This document shows, one piece after another, positions 25,203-33,709 of a DNA stretch of 46,062 nucleotides (positions within the stretch are counted from its first letter, which is position 1; every line of letters begins with the position of its first letter). The position numbers were made by a program, and so were the translations under genes. Origin of the DNA: an uncultured Roseburia sp. (GTDB taxonomy: Bacteria; Bacillota; Clostridia; Lachnospirales; Lachnospiraceae); contig CANOCV010000022.1 in NCBI GenBank assembly GCA_947564465.1, positions 1 to 46,062 on the forward strand. Reading direction: 5' to 3'. The notes under the pieces are model-generated. The model was not told the origin of the DNA. It worked only from the letters and a program-made list of their open reading frames with translations, and did no database searches.

Positions 25203-26522
25203 TTAAATTCGGTTTAATTTATACTTCAAATATATCCCATTTAAGAGAAATGCCGATGCCCATGCAACAACCTCTGCAACGGCAATCGCCGCAAATCCCA
25301 TCATCGGTGTCAGAAAAAACACGACCACCACTCTCGCTAACAGCTCCAAAAAACCTGAGATCATAGGTATTACGGTAAATCCCATCCCCTGACATGTATT
25401 TCTTGTCAAAAACAAAAAACTGATCGCCCACATCATGGCGCCGCAGATACGCAGATAAACCACCGCCAGCCCGATATTTTTTTCATCGGAAAGCATCAGG
25501 GAGGCAAGCCAATGTGGCGCAAGCAACAACAACAATCCGGTAATCAACGCAAGCGCGACGGCAATGCCAAAGCTGCTTTTTAATCCCTGCTTAATTCTGT
25601 CAATTTTCGCCGCACCGAGATTCTGTCCCGCATATGTACTCATGGCAATTCCAATCGCTCCGCACGGCTGCATCATAAACTCGGTAATTCGCGAGCTTGC
25701 AGAGTACGCCGCCGTATAATTAACACCGAGCTGATTCACAAAATACTGCAATAAAAGACAGCCCACCGCTGTCACGGAGTTCATAAACGCAATCGGAATC
25801 CCAACCTTAAACTCCTCACGAATCAGCGGCTTATCCAATTCCCAGTCATGCATCTTTAAATGCACAAACGTTATTTTTTTCACCTTGAAAAAACAGAAAA
25901 TACCGGAGCATGTCTGTGCAATCAACGTCCCAAACGCCGCTCCCTCCACGCCCATATGGCAGACCATAATAAAAAACACATCAAGCACAATATTCACACC
26001 GGAAGAAATGAGCACTGCAACAAGCGGTGTTCTGCTGTCTCCAAGCGCATTTAAAATCGCGCTTAAACAATTATACGCCAACATCAACGGAATTCCCGCA
26101 AGAATAATCATAATGTATAACAGCGCATCATCCAATATCAGCTCTGATGTCTTCAGTAAAATCAAAAGCGGACGCATGCACACCATACTGACCGCCATCA
26201 TTGTCAATCCCACAACTCCGCATGAAATAACACCCATTGTAATCGTCCTGCGCAGCCTGTCATAATTGCCTGCCCCAAATGCCTGTGCCATCAGTACAGC
26301 CATCCCGCTTCCAAGACCGATAATAAATCCAAATATAAAAAAAGTAATCGCTCCGGTTGCACCTACGGCAGCAAGCGCCATGTCGTCAATTCCTTTGCCG
26401 ACTACAATCGTATCTATAATACTGTACAGCTGCTGACAGACTGTACTGCAAAGCACAGGGATAAAATACGCAAAGATTATTGGGAAGGGCTTGCCTTCCG
26501 TCATGTTTTTCGTATATGCCAT
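25203..26522 (-). CDS. MATE-family efflux transporter (second)
   Basis: 439 residues with about 12 membrane helices. Motifs are CQQLYSIIDTIVVGKGI, AAVGATGAITFFIFGFIIGLGSGMAVLMAQAFG and AGQNLGAAKIDRI, all family-typical. Exports cationic drugs or metabolites by ion antiport. It lies 3 nt after a small membrane protein gene, so the two are probably co-transcribed. It shares the overall pattern of the first MATE gene but is clearly a distinct paralogue, as residues differ throughout. Substrate unknown. Confidence 0.92.
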   Translation of the reverse strand: MAYTKNMTEGKPFPIIFAYFIPVLCSTVCQQLYSIIDTIVVGKGIDDMALAAVGATGAITFFIFGFIIGLGSGMAVLMAQAFGAGNYDRLRRTITMGVISCGVVGLTMMAVSMVCMRPLLILLKTSELILDDALLYIMIILAGIPLMLAYNCLSAILNALGDSRTPLVAVLISSGVNIVLDVFFIMVCHMGVEGAAFGTLIAQTCSGIFCFFKVKKITFVHLKMHDWELDKPLIREEFKVGIPIAFMNSVTAVGCLLLQYFVNQLGVNYTAAYSASSRITEFMMQPCGAIGIAMSTYAGQNLGAAKIDRIKQGLKSSFGIAVALALITGLLLLLAPHWLASLMLSDEKNIGLAVVYLRICGAMMWAISFLFLTRNTCQGMGFTVIPMISGFLELLARVVVVFFLTPMMGFAAIAVAEVVAWASAFLLNGIYLKYKLNRI

Positions 26523-26525
26523 ATT

Positions 26526-26966
26526 CTACTCTCCTTGCCTGACAAAACGCAGCACGATAAGCGCAGCCAGATACAGACATGCCATAACTGCCGCAAACAA
26601 TATCTGGCCAAACCAAGCGCCGCAAATAATCTCGGCTGTCAAAACCACTGCATGAAACCAAACCGGCAAATTGTGAAAGCATGCTGCAAGCAGCGTTTCA
26701 ATTACGGCAAGAACGCATACCCAAACGACTGGATTCTTACATAAAATCGTTCCGGCAAGAACAAAGAGCAATACGAAAAACGCATATGCAAGCAATGCAA
26801 TCACCTGTCTATTCTCCAAAAACGCCTGATAGGAAGAGCGCATATTCTTTTTCGCATAATTATGCCTCGCCCTTGATGCTCTCTTTTTAATACTTTCTCT
26901 TGGTGTCTTTTCCACAAATTCCCGAATATCCGTCTCCTTAGAATTCTTATTCATCTCTTCACTCAT
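26526..26966 (-). CDS. membrane protein of unknown family, co-transcribed with a MATE gene
   Basis: 146 residues from MSEEMNKN, chosen because GAGG lies 9 nt upstream; a frame seven codons longer is open but lacks a site. A charged, basic N-terminal half (TPRESIKKRASRARHNYAKK) is cytoplasmic. Four short hydrophobic segments follow from about residue 57 to the end. It is 3 nt before the MATE gene, suggesting a linked role in transport. No homologue recognised. Confidence 0.65.
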   Translation of the reverse strand: MSEEMNKNSKETDIREFVEKTPRESIKKRASRARHNYAKKNMRSSYQAFLENRQVIALLAYAFFVLLFVLAGTILCKNPVVWVCVLAVIETLLAACFHNLPVWFHAVVLTAEIICGAWFGQILFAAVMACLYLAALIVLRFVRQGE

Positions 26967-27085
26967 ATCAACATTCCTCACATACATTCACCCGGCCGAT
27001 ACAAGACACGCCGCCTCTGACTATCCTTTTTCTTCTTTCATCTTATCATCAAATATAAAAAAGAACAACTTTTTTAAAAAAATTG

Positions 27086-27114
27086 TTGCATTTTTTTCTT
27101 TTTAATTATATAAT
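27086..27114 (+). promoter_or_regulatory. promoter of tRNA-Thr
   Basis: TTGCAT (27086-27091), a 17-bp T-rich spacer and TATAAT (27109-27114). Transcription would start about 15 nt before the tRNA. Confidence 0.65.
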
Positions 27115-27136
27115 ATTCTAGGTGAGCGAAAGACAT

Positions 27137-27209
27137 GCCGATATAGCACAGTAGGTAGTGCACTTCACTCGTAATGAAGGGGTCATCGGTTCGAATCCGA
27201 TTATCGGCT
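27137..27209 (+). tRNA. tRNA-Thr (anticodon CGT)
   Basis: A complete cloverleaf: acceptor stem GCCGATA/TATCGGC, D-arm GCAC/GTGC, anticodon stem CTTCA/TGAAG with loop CTCGTAA (anticodon CGT, reading ACG codons), and T-arm ATCGG-TTCGAAT-CCGAT. The discriminator is T and no CCA is encoded. It lies alone and is followed at once by the second copy of the 44-nt repeat. Confidence 0.95.
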
Positions 27210-27210
27210 T

Positions 27211-27254
27211 ACTTACGGAAGCTGCCGCCGGCAGCTTCCTCCAGACGCAAAGCA
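27211..27254 (+). repeat. 44-nt dispersed repeat, copy B
   Basis: Begins 1 nt after the tRNA. Its core at 27217-27239 is an odd-length perfect palindrome, GGAAGCTGCCG-C-CGGCAGCTTCC. The remainder matches copy A at 24879-24922. Confidence 0.7.
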
Positions 27255-27258
27255 ACTC

Positions 27259-27304
27259 AAAATCCAGTAAAATCAAGTGAAATGACTTGATTTTACTGGA
27301 TTTT
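27259..27304 (+). terminator. 20-bp perfect hairpin after tRNA-Thr
   Basis: AAAATCCAGTAAAATCAAGT (27259-27278) is complemented exactly by 27285-27304 across a 6-nt loop, and TGATTTTTATTT follows. It probably terminates the tRNA transcript, though the stem is longer and more A+T-rich than usual. The next 150 nt to the TipAS-type gene show no feature I can support. Confidence 0.7.
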
Positions 27305-27453
27305 TGATTTTTATTTCGGTTTACCTGATTCTGTCAATGACAGCATAAATGATTGATGTATTTGCTATATCTATCACACTCCTTAGTATATCAAAAACCG
27401 TTTTCTATACGAGAATCAAATCTATATAATATCGTTATACGTCCTGTATGATA

Positions 27454-28182
27454 TCAAAATTTACAGTAGGCCTCAATTGCAGCCGAAGCAAACTCAGCGG
27501 CTCCTTCACCGGCAATCTCATTAATATTCCTGGTGAAGTCTCCTCCTGCTGCGTACATTTTTCCTAAGCCAGCCAGAATTTTATTTGAGCATGTATAAAA
27601 GTGCTCAGTGATGAACTCTTGTAATTTTTTCACCAGTTCCTGCGCCTCATCCGAGTTAGGCGCAGTATCCTTAATTAATCCAAATTCAGAAAATATGCTC
27701 ATCATCTGATTTGTCAAATCCTGATGATCCTCCGGCGTCCGATTCTTGTCCTTCTCCTCGAACTCTTTATACTCCGGTGTATGCCCCCATGAAGCCTTAG
27801 CCTGCGCAAAATACTCATCAATCCTGCTTGTATCAAATGCTGTAAAATCCAATGCTTTCACTCCTATCCTCTTTATTTCACGAGCGAGGGTAATCAAGTT
27901 CTCGATGTGTTCCTTCTTCAATGTCAAAAGCTCAATTTGCTGTTCTAAGGCTTTGGCTTTGTCAAAATCAGGGCGAGCAACGATCTCCTTGATATCCTTC
28001 AGCGGAAACTCAAGCTCTCTGAACAGTAGAATCTGTTGCAGCTTTTCCAGCGCCGCATCGTCATACAGCCGGTAGCCTGACCCGGTATATTCCGCAGGAT
28101 GCAGAAGACCGATCTTGTCATAATATTGCAGGGTGCGTATACTCACGCCTGTCACTTTGCTCACTTCGTGTACCGTCATCAT
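27454..28182 (-). CDS. MerR-family regulator with TipAS domain
   Basis: 242 residues. The N-terminal MerR winged helix-turn-helix (TVHEVSKVTGVSIRTLQYYDKIGLL, about 3-27) is followed by the coiled dimerisation helix. A C-terminal TipAS domain (about 115-242) begins near the FAQAKASWGHTPEY stretch. TipAS domains bind thiopeptide and other antibiotics, converting the protein to an activator. GGAGG precedes the ATG. Its own promoter has the 19-bp spacer typical of MerR targets, so it probably activates itself. No pump or resistance gene is adjacent in its direction. Ligand unknown. Confidence 0.92.
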   Translation of the reverse strand: MMTVHEVSKVTGVSIRTLQYYDKIGLLHPAEYTGSGYRLYDDAALEKLQQILLFRELEFPLKDIKEIVARPDFDKAKALEQQIELLTLKKEHIENLITLAREIKRIGVKALDFTAFDTSRIDEYFAQAKASWGHTPEYKEFEEKDKNRTPEDHQDLTNQMMSIFSEFGLIKDTAPNSDEAQELVKKLQEFITEHFYTCSNKILAGLGKMYAAGGDFTRNINEIAGEGAAEFASAAIEAYCKF

Positions 28183-28211
28183 AAGCTGTTGCCTCCTTCC
28201 GTGTTAATGTC

Positions 28212-28242
28212 ACTATAAACTATTACGCAGCGTAGGAGTCAA
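28212..28242 (-). promoter_or_regulatory. MerR-type promoter of the TipAS regulator
   Basis: Minus-strand TTGACT (28242-28237) and TATAGT (28217-28212) are 19 bp apart. The spacer holds the perfect dyad TACGC-T-GCGTA (28234-28224). This is the classic geometry for activation by DNA untwisting. Confidence 0.8.
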
Positions 28243-28280
28243 CACTTTTCCGAAGAATTTTTATTTTTCCCAAAAACCTA

Positions 28281-28338
28281 TTGACATTTCTCTACAAATT
28301 GATAATAATACTGTCTAGTGTGTTTATTATTATTAAAC
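28281..28338 (+). promoter_or_regulatory. promoter and possible operator of the polyamine operon
   Basis: TTGACA (28281-28286), 16 bp, TAATAA (28303-28308). Just downstream is the inverted repeat GTTTA-n7-TAAAC (28322-28338), positioned where a repressor would block transcription. The cupin-HTH protein encoded next is the likely binder; this is inferred. Confidence 0.5.
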
Positions 28339-28379
28339 TTCAAATCAATTATTAGTTTTATTCTGAAAGGATCAATCGT

Positions 28380-28919
28380 ATGGATATCGGACACCGAATC
28401 AAAGAGCTTCGCATATTAAACGGCTTAACACAGCAGGAGCTTGCAGACCGCTTAGAGCTGTCCAAGGGCTTTATCTCTCAGCTTGAGAGAAACCTGACGT
28501 CTCCGTCCATCGGAACCCTGCTTGATGTGATCCAGATCCTTGGTATGACCCCGGCGGAATTTTTTGCCGACGACGAACCTGCACAGATTGTTTTTAAACA
28601 CGAGGATTATTTTGAGAAAGAAAACCCGCAGCGCGGCAGTTTGATTGAATGGCTCATTCCGGATGCCCAAAAGGATTCCATGGAACCTGTTCGACTGACC
28701 TTAAAGCCGGGCGGTTCCTCCGAAATCTATCTGCCACACGAGGGCGAGGAATTCGGCTACATCTTAAAGGGGAGCGTTCGGATTTACTACGGAACCAAAA
28801 CCTACAATGTAAAGCAGGGAGAATCCTTCTATCTGAAATCCGGCAAAAAGCATCATATTGTAAATAACGGCAAAGGCGATGCCATTTTCATATGGGTTAC
28901 CACTCCGCCAAGTTTTTAG
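28380..28919 (+). CDS. cupin-domain XRE regulator of polyamine uptake
   Basis: 179 residues. Residues 1-60 are an XRE helix-turn-helix (IKELRILNGLTQQELADRLELSKGFISQLERN). Residues 100-179 are a cupin (HEGEEFGYILKGSVRIYYG, then KSGKKHHIVNNGKGDAIFIW). This architecture is the PuuR type, which senses putrescine or related polyamines. It is the first gene of the potABCD operon, 9 nt before potA, a common arrangement in Clostridia. Likely an autoregulating repressor. AAAGGATC precedes the ATG. Confidence 0.9.
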   Translation: MDIGHRIKELRILNGLTQQELADRLELSKGFISQLERNLTSPSIGTLLDVIQILGMTPAEFFADDEPAQIVFKHEDYFEKENPQRGSLIEWLIPDAQKDSMEPVRLTLKPGGSSEIYLPHEGEEFGYILKGSVRIYYGTKTYNVKQGESFYLKSGKKHHIVNNGKGDAIFIWVTTPPSF

Positions 28920-28928
28920 GAGGTATAC

Positions 28929-30002
28929 ATGGGAAAAAAATTAATTGAATTACAGCACATCCACAAATCTTACAATGGAACACAGATTTTAGATGATTTT
29001 AATATATACTTTAATGAAAACAAATTTCTGACTCTGCTCGGACCGTCAGGCTGCGGGAAAACAACGACGCTCCGCTTAATCGGCGGTTTTGAGAAGCCTG
29101 ATTCGGGACAGATTCTCTTTGACGGAAGAGATATCACCATGCTGCCCCCAAATGAGCGGAAAGTAAATACCGTATTTCAGAAGTACGCATTATTTACGCA
29201 TATGACAATCGCCGAGAACATTGCTTTCGGCTTAAAAATCAGCAAAAAAAGCAAGGCATATATCAACGACAAGATCAAATATGCTCTAAAGCTCGTAAAT
29301 CTCGACGGCTTTGAAAACCGCAGTGTAGATTCCCTAAGCGGCGGGCAGCAGCAAAGAATCGCCATCGCGAGAGCGATTGTTAATGAACCAAAGGTTCTGC
29401 TGTTGGATGAACCGCTCGGCGCCCTTGATTTAAAGCTGCGCCAGGATATGCAGTATGAATTGATCCGACTGAAAAACGAGCTTGGCATTACCTTTATCTA
29501 TGTCACGCATGACCAGGAGGAAGCCCTCACCATGTCCGATACCATTGCCGTCATGAATCAGGGATATATCCAGCAGATCGGTACGCCTGAAGACATTTAC
29601 AATGAACCCTGCAACGCCTTTGTCGCAGACTTTATCGGAGACAGCAATATCATTGACGGCATTATGTTAGAGGATAAGCTTGTCAGCATCTTAGGTGTCC
29701 GTCACGCCTGTGAAGATACCGGATTCGGACACAACCAGCCGGTAGATGTCGTCATCCGCCCGGAGGATATTGAGCTTGTCGAGCCTGCTGAAGGCTTTTT
29801 AGAGGGAGATATCACCTCCGTCATTTTCAAGGGAGTTCACTACGAGATCGAAGTACTTGCCAACGGATTCGAGTGGCTTGTCCACACGACACGCTTTTTC
29901 CCGGTGGGCGCGCATGTCGGTCTGCAGGTGATACCGTTTAATATCCAGATTATGCACAAACCGGAATCCAGTGACGAAAGGGCGGTGGAATCAGATGCGT
30001 AA
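28929..30002 (+). CDS. potA: spermidine/putrescine ABC transporter ATPase
   Basis: 357 residues. Walker [10 protein letters not shown], signature LSGGQQQR, Walker [12 protein letters not shown] and switch THDQEEAL lie in the first 230 residues. A C-terminal TOBE-type regulatory domain follows (about 240-345, [13 protein letters not shown]). Hydrolyses ATP to drive polyamine import through PotB/PotC. AGGAGG is just before the ATG, and its end overlaps the potB start by 8 nt. Confidence 0.94.
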   Translation: MGKKLIELQHIHKSYNGTQILDDFNIYFNENKFLTLLGPSGCGKTTTLRLIGGFEKPDSGQILFDGRDITMLPPNERKVNTVFQKYALFTHMTIAENIAFGLKISKKSKAYINDKIKYALKLVNLDGFENRSVDSLSGGQQQRIAIARAIVNEPKVLLLDEPLGALDLKLRQDMQYELIRLKNELGITFIYVTHDQEEALTMSDTIAVMNQGYIQQIGTPEDIYNEPCNAFVADFIGDSNIIDGIMLEDKLVSILGVRHACEDTGFGHNQPVDVVIRPEDIELVEPAEGFLEGDITSVIFKGVHYEIEVLANGFEWLVHTTRFFPVGAHVGLQVIPFNIQIMHKPESSDERAVESDA

Positions 30003-30819
30003 ACTAAAAAGACAGCTCTGCGCCGGTCCTTACATTGTGTGGATCATTGGATTTACGGTTCTGCCGATCTTAATGATTTTATACTATGCATTTACGACGC
30101 CGGACAATCGTTTTACAATGGAAAATATTCTTTCCATTGCCGAGCCTATTCATTTTAAGGCGCTGCTCCTGTCCCTGCGCCTTGCGCTGGAATGCACCGT
30201 TCTTTGCCTGCTGCTCTCCTATCCGCTGGCAATGATATTGAACGGCTTAAAAATCAAAAAACAGAGCTTTATCGTATTTATTTTTGTTCTGCCGATGTGG
30301 ATGAACTTTATGCTGCGTATCCTTGCCTGGCAGATGCTCTTATCCAACAACGGAATTATCAATTCTATCCTGCAGACATTCGGTTTTTCCGGCATAAGTA
30401 TTTTGAACACGCCTGCTGCCGTTGTCTTTGGCATGGTATATGATTTTCTGCCGTTTATGATACTGCCAATCTACAATTCTCTGGTGAGAATACGCACGGA
30501 AGTAATCGAAGCAGCCAGAGATCTCGGCGCAAACGATATCATCGTGTTTTTCCGCATTATCCTTCCCCTTACCATGTCAGGGGTCATAAGCGGCATTATT
30601 ATGGTATTCGTTCCGGCGCTGACTTCGTTTGTGATCTCGGATCTTTTGGGCGGCGGCAAGGTGCTTTTGATCGGAAATGTCATTGAGCAGTCCTTTATGC
30701 AGGGCATGAATTGGAACTTAGGCTCCGGCCTTTCCATTGTCCTTATGGTATTTGTCATCGCAAGTATGGCATTTATGAACTCGCACACAAAAGAAACGGA
30801 GGGGACAGCCGTATGGTAA
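29995..30819 (+). CDS. potB: spermidine/putrescine ABC transporter permease PotB
   Basis: 274 residues with six membrane helices. The EAA loop is [25 protein letters not shown]. The chosen start MRKLKRQ lies inside the potA end and has GGTGG 7 nt upstream. Forms the membrane channel with PotC. Confidence 0.93.
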   Translation: MRKLKRQLCAGPYIVWIIGFTVLPILMILYYAFTTPDNRFTMENILSIAEPIHFKALLLSLRLALECTVLCLLLSYPLAMILNGLKIKKQSFIVFIFVLPMWMNFMLRILAWQMLLSNNGIINSILQTFGFSGISILNTPAAVVFGMVYDFLPFMILPIYNSLVRIRTEVIEAARDLGANDIIVFFRIILPLTMSGVISGIIMVFVPALTSFVISDLLGGGKVLLIGNVIEQSFMQGMNWNLGSGLSIVLMVFVIASMAFMNSHTKETEGTAVW

Positions 30820-31598
30820 AAAAAGGAATACAGCGGTTTTATCTGATTGTCATATTTTTATTTTTATACCTGCCGATCGCCGTGTTGGTCGTACTCTCCT
30901 TTAACAATTCCAAATCGCGGGTAAACTGGGGAGGCTTTACGTTCGACTGGTATATCAGTCTTTTTCAGAGCAGAAGCATTATGAACGCCTTTTACACGAC
31001 AATCTTTATCACACTGACCTCGGCGGCAATCGCTACGGTTCTCGGCACGCTGGCGGCAATCGGAATCAGCGCCATGCGAAGAAGGGGAAAGGCCGTTATG
31101 CTCGGAGCGACAAACATCCCTCTTTTAAACGCCGACATCGTGACAGGGATCTCACTGATGCTTTTATTTGTTAAATTTACAAGACTGGGAATGTCCACAG
31201 TCCTTCTGGCGCATATTACATTTAATATTCCTTACGTCATATTAAATGTCCTGCCAAAGCTAAACGGTCTGTCCCAGAATACTTACGAAGCGGCTTTGGA
31301 CCTTGGCGCCACTCCGCTCTATGCCTTTTACAAAATCGTCTGGCCCGATATCCGCCCCGGCGTTTTTTCCGGCTTTCTTATGGCAATGACAATGTCGCTG
31401 GACGATTTCTCTATTACCTACTTTACAAAAGGCGCCGGCATCCACACGCTCTCGACGATGATCTACACGGAACTTCGCAAGGGTATCAAACCGGAAATGT
31501 ATGCGCTTTCCACGATTTTATTTTTAATTGCACTGATCCTGCTTCTCATAATGAACTACCGTTCCAGAGAAGATACGGTAACTGAAAGGAGATCATAA
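30813..31598 (+). CDS. potC: spermidine/putrescine ABC transporter permease PotC
   Basis: 261 residues with six membrane helices. The EAA loop is EAALDLGATPLYAFYKIVWPDIRPG, followed by MAMTMSLDDFSITYFTKG, a stretch strongly conserved in PotC. The start MVKKGI has GGAGGGG upstream and overlaps the potB stop. An in-frame extension of 34 codons into potB is open but has no site. Confidence 0.93.
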   Translation: MVKKGIQRFYLIVIFLFLYLPIAVLVVLSFNNSKSRVNWGGFTFDWYISLFQSRSIMNAFYTTIFITLTSAAIATVLGTLAAIGISAMRRRGKAVMLGATNIPLLNADIVTGISLMLLFVKFTRLGMSTVLLAHITFNIPYVILNVLPKLNGLSQNTYEAALDLGATPLYAFYKIVWPDIRPGVFSGFLMAMTMSLDDFSITYFTKGAGIHTLSTMIYTELRKGIKPEMYALSTILFLIALILLLIMNYRSREDTVTERRS

Positions 31599-31599
31599 A

Positions 31600-32649
31600 A
31601 TGAAACGAAAAATTTTACCGGCACTTGCCGCAGCTTCCCTCATAGCTGCATTAAGCGGTTGCTCAGGGGGCTCGGACAATTCCCTTGTTGTCCTAAATTA
31701 CGGAAAATACTTAGATCCTGACGCAATCGAAATGTTTGAGGAAGAAACAGGAATCAAGATTGAATACGAAGAATACGAAAGCCCGGAAGAAATGTATACG
31801 AAATATAAGGCAGGCTCTATCGACTACGACCTTGCCTGTACCTCCGACTACATGGTACAAAAATTGATTGAAGAAGGGGAAGTCCTTGAAATGAATTATG
31901 ACAATATCCCCGGCATAAAAAATCTTGATCAGACGTATTTTGAATTTTCCAAGGCTTTCGATCCCGAAAACAAATATTCCATGCCGTATTTCTTCGGAAC
32001 CGTCGGTATCCTCTACAACACGAAAATGGTTGATGCCTTTGAAGTGAACACATGGGATGTACTGTGGGATGAAAAGTATTCGGGCCAGATTATCATGGAA
32101 AATTCCGTGCGCGACTCCTTTATGGTTCCGTTAAAGAAACTGGGCTACTCCCTAAATACAACGAATGAGCAGGAATTACAGGAGGCTCTTGACCTCTTGA
32201 CAAAACAAAAGCCTCTCGTATACGCATACCTTGTGGACGAATCTTCTGACGAGATGGTTGCCGGAAACGCCGCAATGGCTCTTGTATACTCCGGCGAAGC
32301 TGCTGCCGCCAAAATTTATAACGAAGACCTCGATTACTCCGTACCAGATGAAGGATCTAATATGTGGATTGATTCCTGGTTTATTCCAAAAACATGTAAA
32401 AATACCGAGAACGCCGAAAAGTTTCTGGATTTCTTGTGCCGCAAGGACATCGCCATGAAAAACTTCGAATACGTCTACTATGCGACGCCAAACAAGGAAG
32501 TTTATAACGCGCTGGATGAAGAGACACAAAATGACCCTACCATCTTTCCGCCGCGTGAGATCTTGGATAACTGTGAAGTACTCTCCTCCCTGGACAGCGA
32601 TTCCGTAGACTTGTACAACGATTTATGGAAAAAACTAAAATCTGATTAA
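31600..32649 (+). CDS. potD: spermidine/putrescine-binding lipoprotein
   Basis: 349 residues. An N-terminal lipoprotein signal (basic KRK, hydrophobic stretch, lipobox ALSGC near residue 21) anchors it to the outer face of the membrane. The mature part is a PotD-type binding protein: LVVLNYGKYLDPDAIEMFEEETG, YDLACTSDYMVQKLI, YFFGTVGILYNTK and WIDSWFIPKTCKN. It captures polyamines and passes them to PotB/PotC. It starts 1 nt after the potC stop, with AAAGGAG upstream, and a strong hairpin follows. Confidence 0.94.
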   Translation: MKRKILPALAAASLIAALSGCSGGSDNSLVVLNYGKYLDPDAIEMFEEETGIKIEYEEYESPEEMYTKYKAGSIDYDLACTSDYMVQKLIEEGEVLEMNYDNIPGIKNLDQTYFEFSKAFDPENKYSMPYFFGTVGILYNTKMVDAFEVNTWDVLWDEKYSGQIIMENSVRDSFMVPLKKLGYSLNTTNEQELQEALDLLTKQKPLVYAYLVDESSDEMVAGNAAMALVYSGEAAAAKIYNEDLDYSVPDEGSNMWIDSWFIPKTCKNTENAEKFLDFLCRKDIAMKNFEYVYYATPNKEVYNALDEETQNDPTIFPPREILDNCEVLSSLDSDSVDLYNDLWKKLKSD

Positions 32650-32725
32650 AATCCGTTACAGGCTTGTAAATGATTTCTAAATTTTTTGGAAAAGACTTGC
32701 TTTTCCCTTTCACTCATGGTATTTT

Positions 32726-32755
32726 AAATCCACGCCGCAGCTTGGCGTGGATTTT
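32726..32755 (+). terminator. intrinsic terminator of the polyamine operon
   Basis: AAATCCACGCC pairs with GGCGTGGATTT (11 bp, 7-nt loop), followed by TCTATG with few further T. A smaller hairpin, GGAAAAG-ACTTG-CTTTTCC (32688-32706), lies just before it. Confidence 0.75.
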
Positions 32756-32818
32756 CTATGTCGCAAATCTTTTATTTTCTTTTCATTCCCAACCAATCAT
32801 TTTTACAGGAGGCTTCTT

Positions 32819-33709
32819 ATGACTTATTCCGACTTTAAACAAAGCGTCGTTTCTTTTTTATGCAAAAATCTCGGCAATCATGCAAAAATTTCCATCCGGC
32901 CGGTTCTAAAAAATAATCATGTACAGTACGACGGTCTGATCATATTAGAAAACGGAAGCAATATTTCTCCGACAATTTATCTGAACTACTACTACCGGCT
33001 GCTGCAAAAGAAAACGCCTCTTTCCGAAATACTTTCCCAAATTCTGGACACATATCTGGCAAACAAACCGGATACGACAATCGACACCTCATTTTTCACC
33101 GATTACAACAATATTTGCCCACATATCGCCTACAAGCTTATCCATGCTTCTTTAAACGAACATCTCTTAAACGACATTCCGCACAAAAAAATTTTAGACC
33201 TTGCCATTGTGTTTTACTGCTTGCTCTCAGGTTCCGAACACGAAAACGCAACAATCCTGATTCGCAACCGGCACCTTGCGCTCTGGGGCGTGGAGCCTGA
33301 AACAATTTACCGTCAGGCGCTCTCTAACACGCCGTCCCTCCTTCCTCCCACGCTCCATGACATGAATTCGCTCCTTTTTAACCGAAAGGATTTTAACCGT
33401 GCCGACGTGCCAAAAGCTGTCCCTTCCATGTATATTCTCAGCAATACGCAAAAGCTTTACGGTGCATCCGCTATGCTCTATCCCGGCGTTTTAGAGGACT
33501 TTTCCGCCACCGTAAACGGCAGCTTCTATATCCTGCCAAGCAGCGTCCACGAAGTCATTTTACTACCGGAGAGCTCCAAATCCGTCTCCGGCACACTAAA
33601 CAAAATGGTCCAAGAGGTCAATCTCTCTCAGGTGTCCCCGGAGGAAGTCCTCTCAGACCATGCTTATTACTACTCTTTAGAGGAAAGGTCCATTAAAATA
33701 CTGTCGTAA
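32819..33709 (+). CDS. DUF5688 family protein
   Basis: 296 residues from MTYSDFKQ, chosen for AGGAGG 7 nt upstream. No signal peptide or membrane helix. The sequence follows the DUF5688 pattern: an N-terminal region NGSNISPTIYLNYYY, central ENATILIRNRHLALWGV, and a C-terminal stretch with YILSNTQKLYGASAMLYPGVLE and GSFYILPSSVHEVILLPES. The family is abundant in Lachnospiraceae, often in several copies, and has no known function. It stands alone after the polyamine operon. Its last 17 nt overlap glgA on the other strand. A TTGCTT (32697-32702)/TATTTT (32720-32725) pair could be its promoter. Confidence 0.8.
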   Translation: MTYSDFKQSVVSFLCKNLGNHAKISIRPVLKNNHVQYDGLIILENGSNISPTIYLNYYYRLLQKKTPLSEILSQILDTYLANKPDTTIDTSFFTDYNNICPHIAYKLIHASLNEHLLNDIPHKKILDLAIVFYCLLSGSEHENATILIRNRHLALWGVEPETIYRQALSNTPSLLPPTLHDMNSLLFNRKDFNRADVPKAVPSMYILSNTQKLYGASAMLYPGVLEDFSATVNGSFYILPSSVHEVILLPESSKSVSGTLNKMVQEVNLSQVSPEEVLSDHAYYYSLEERSIKILS

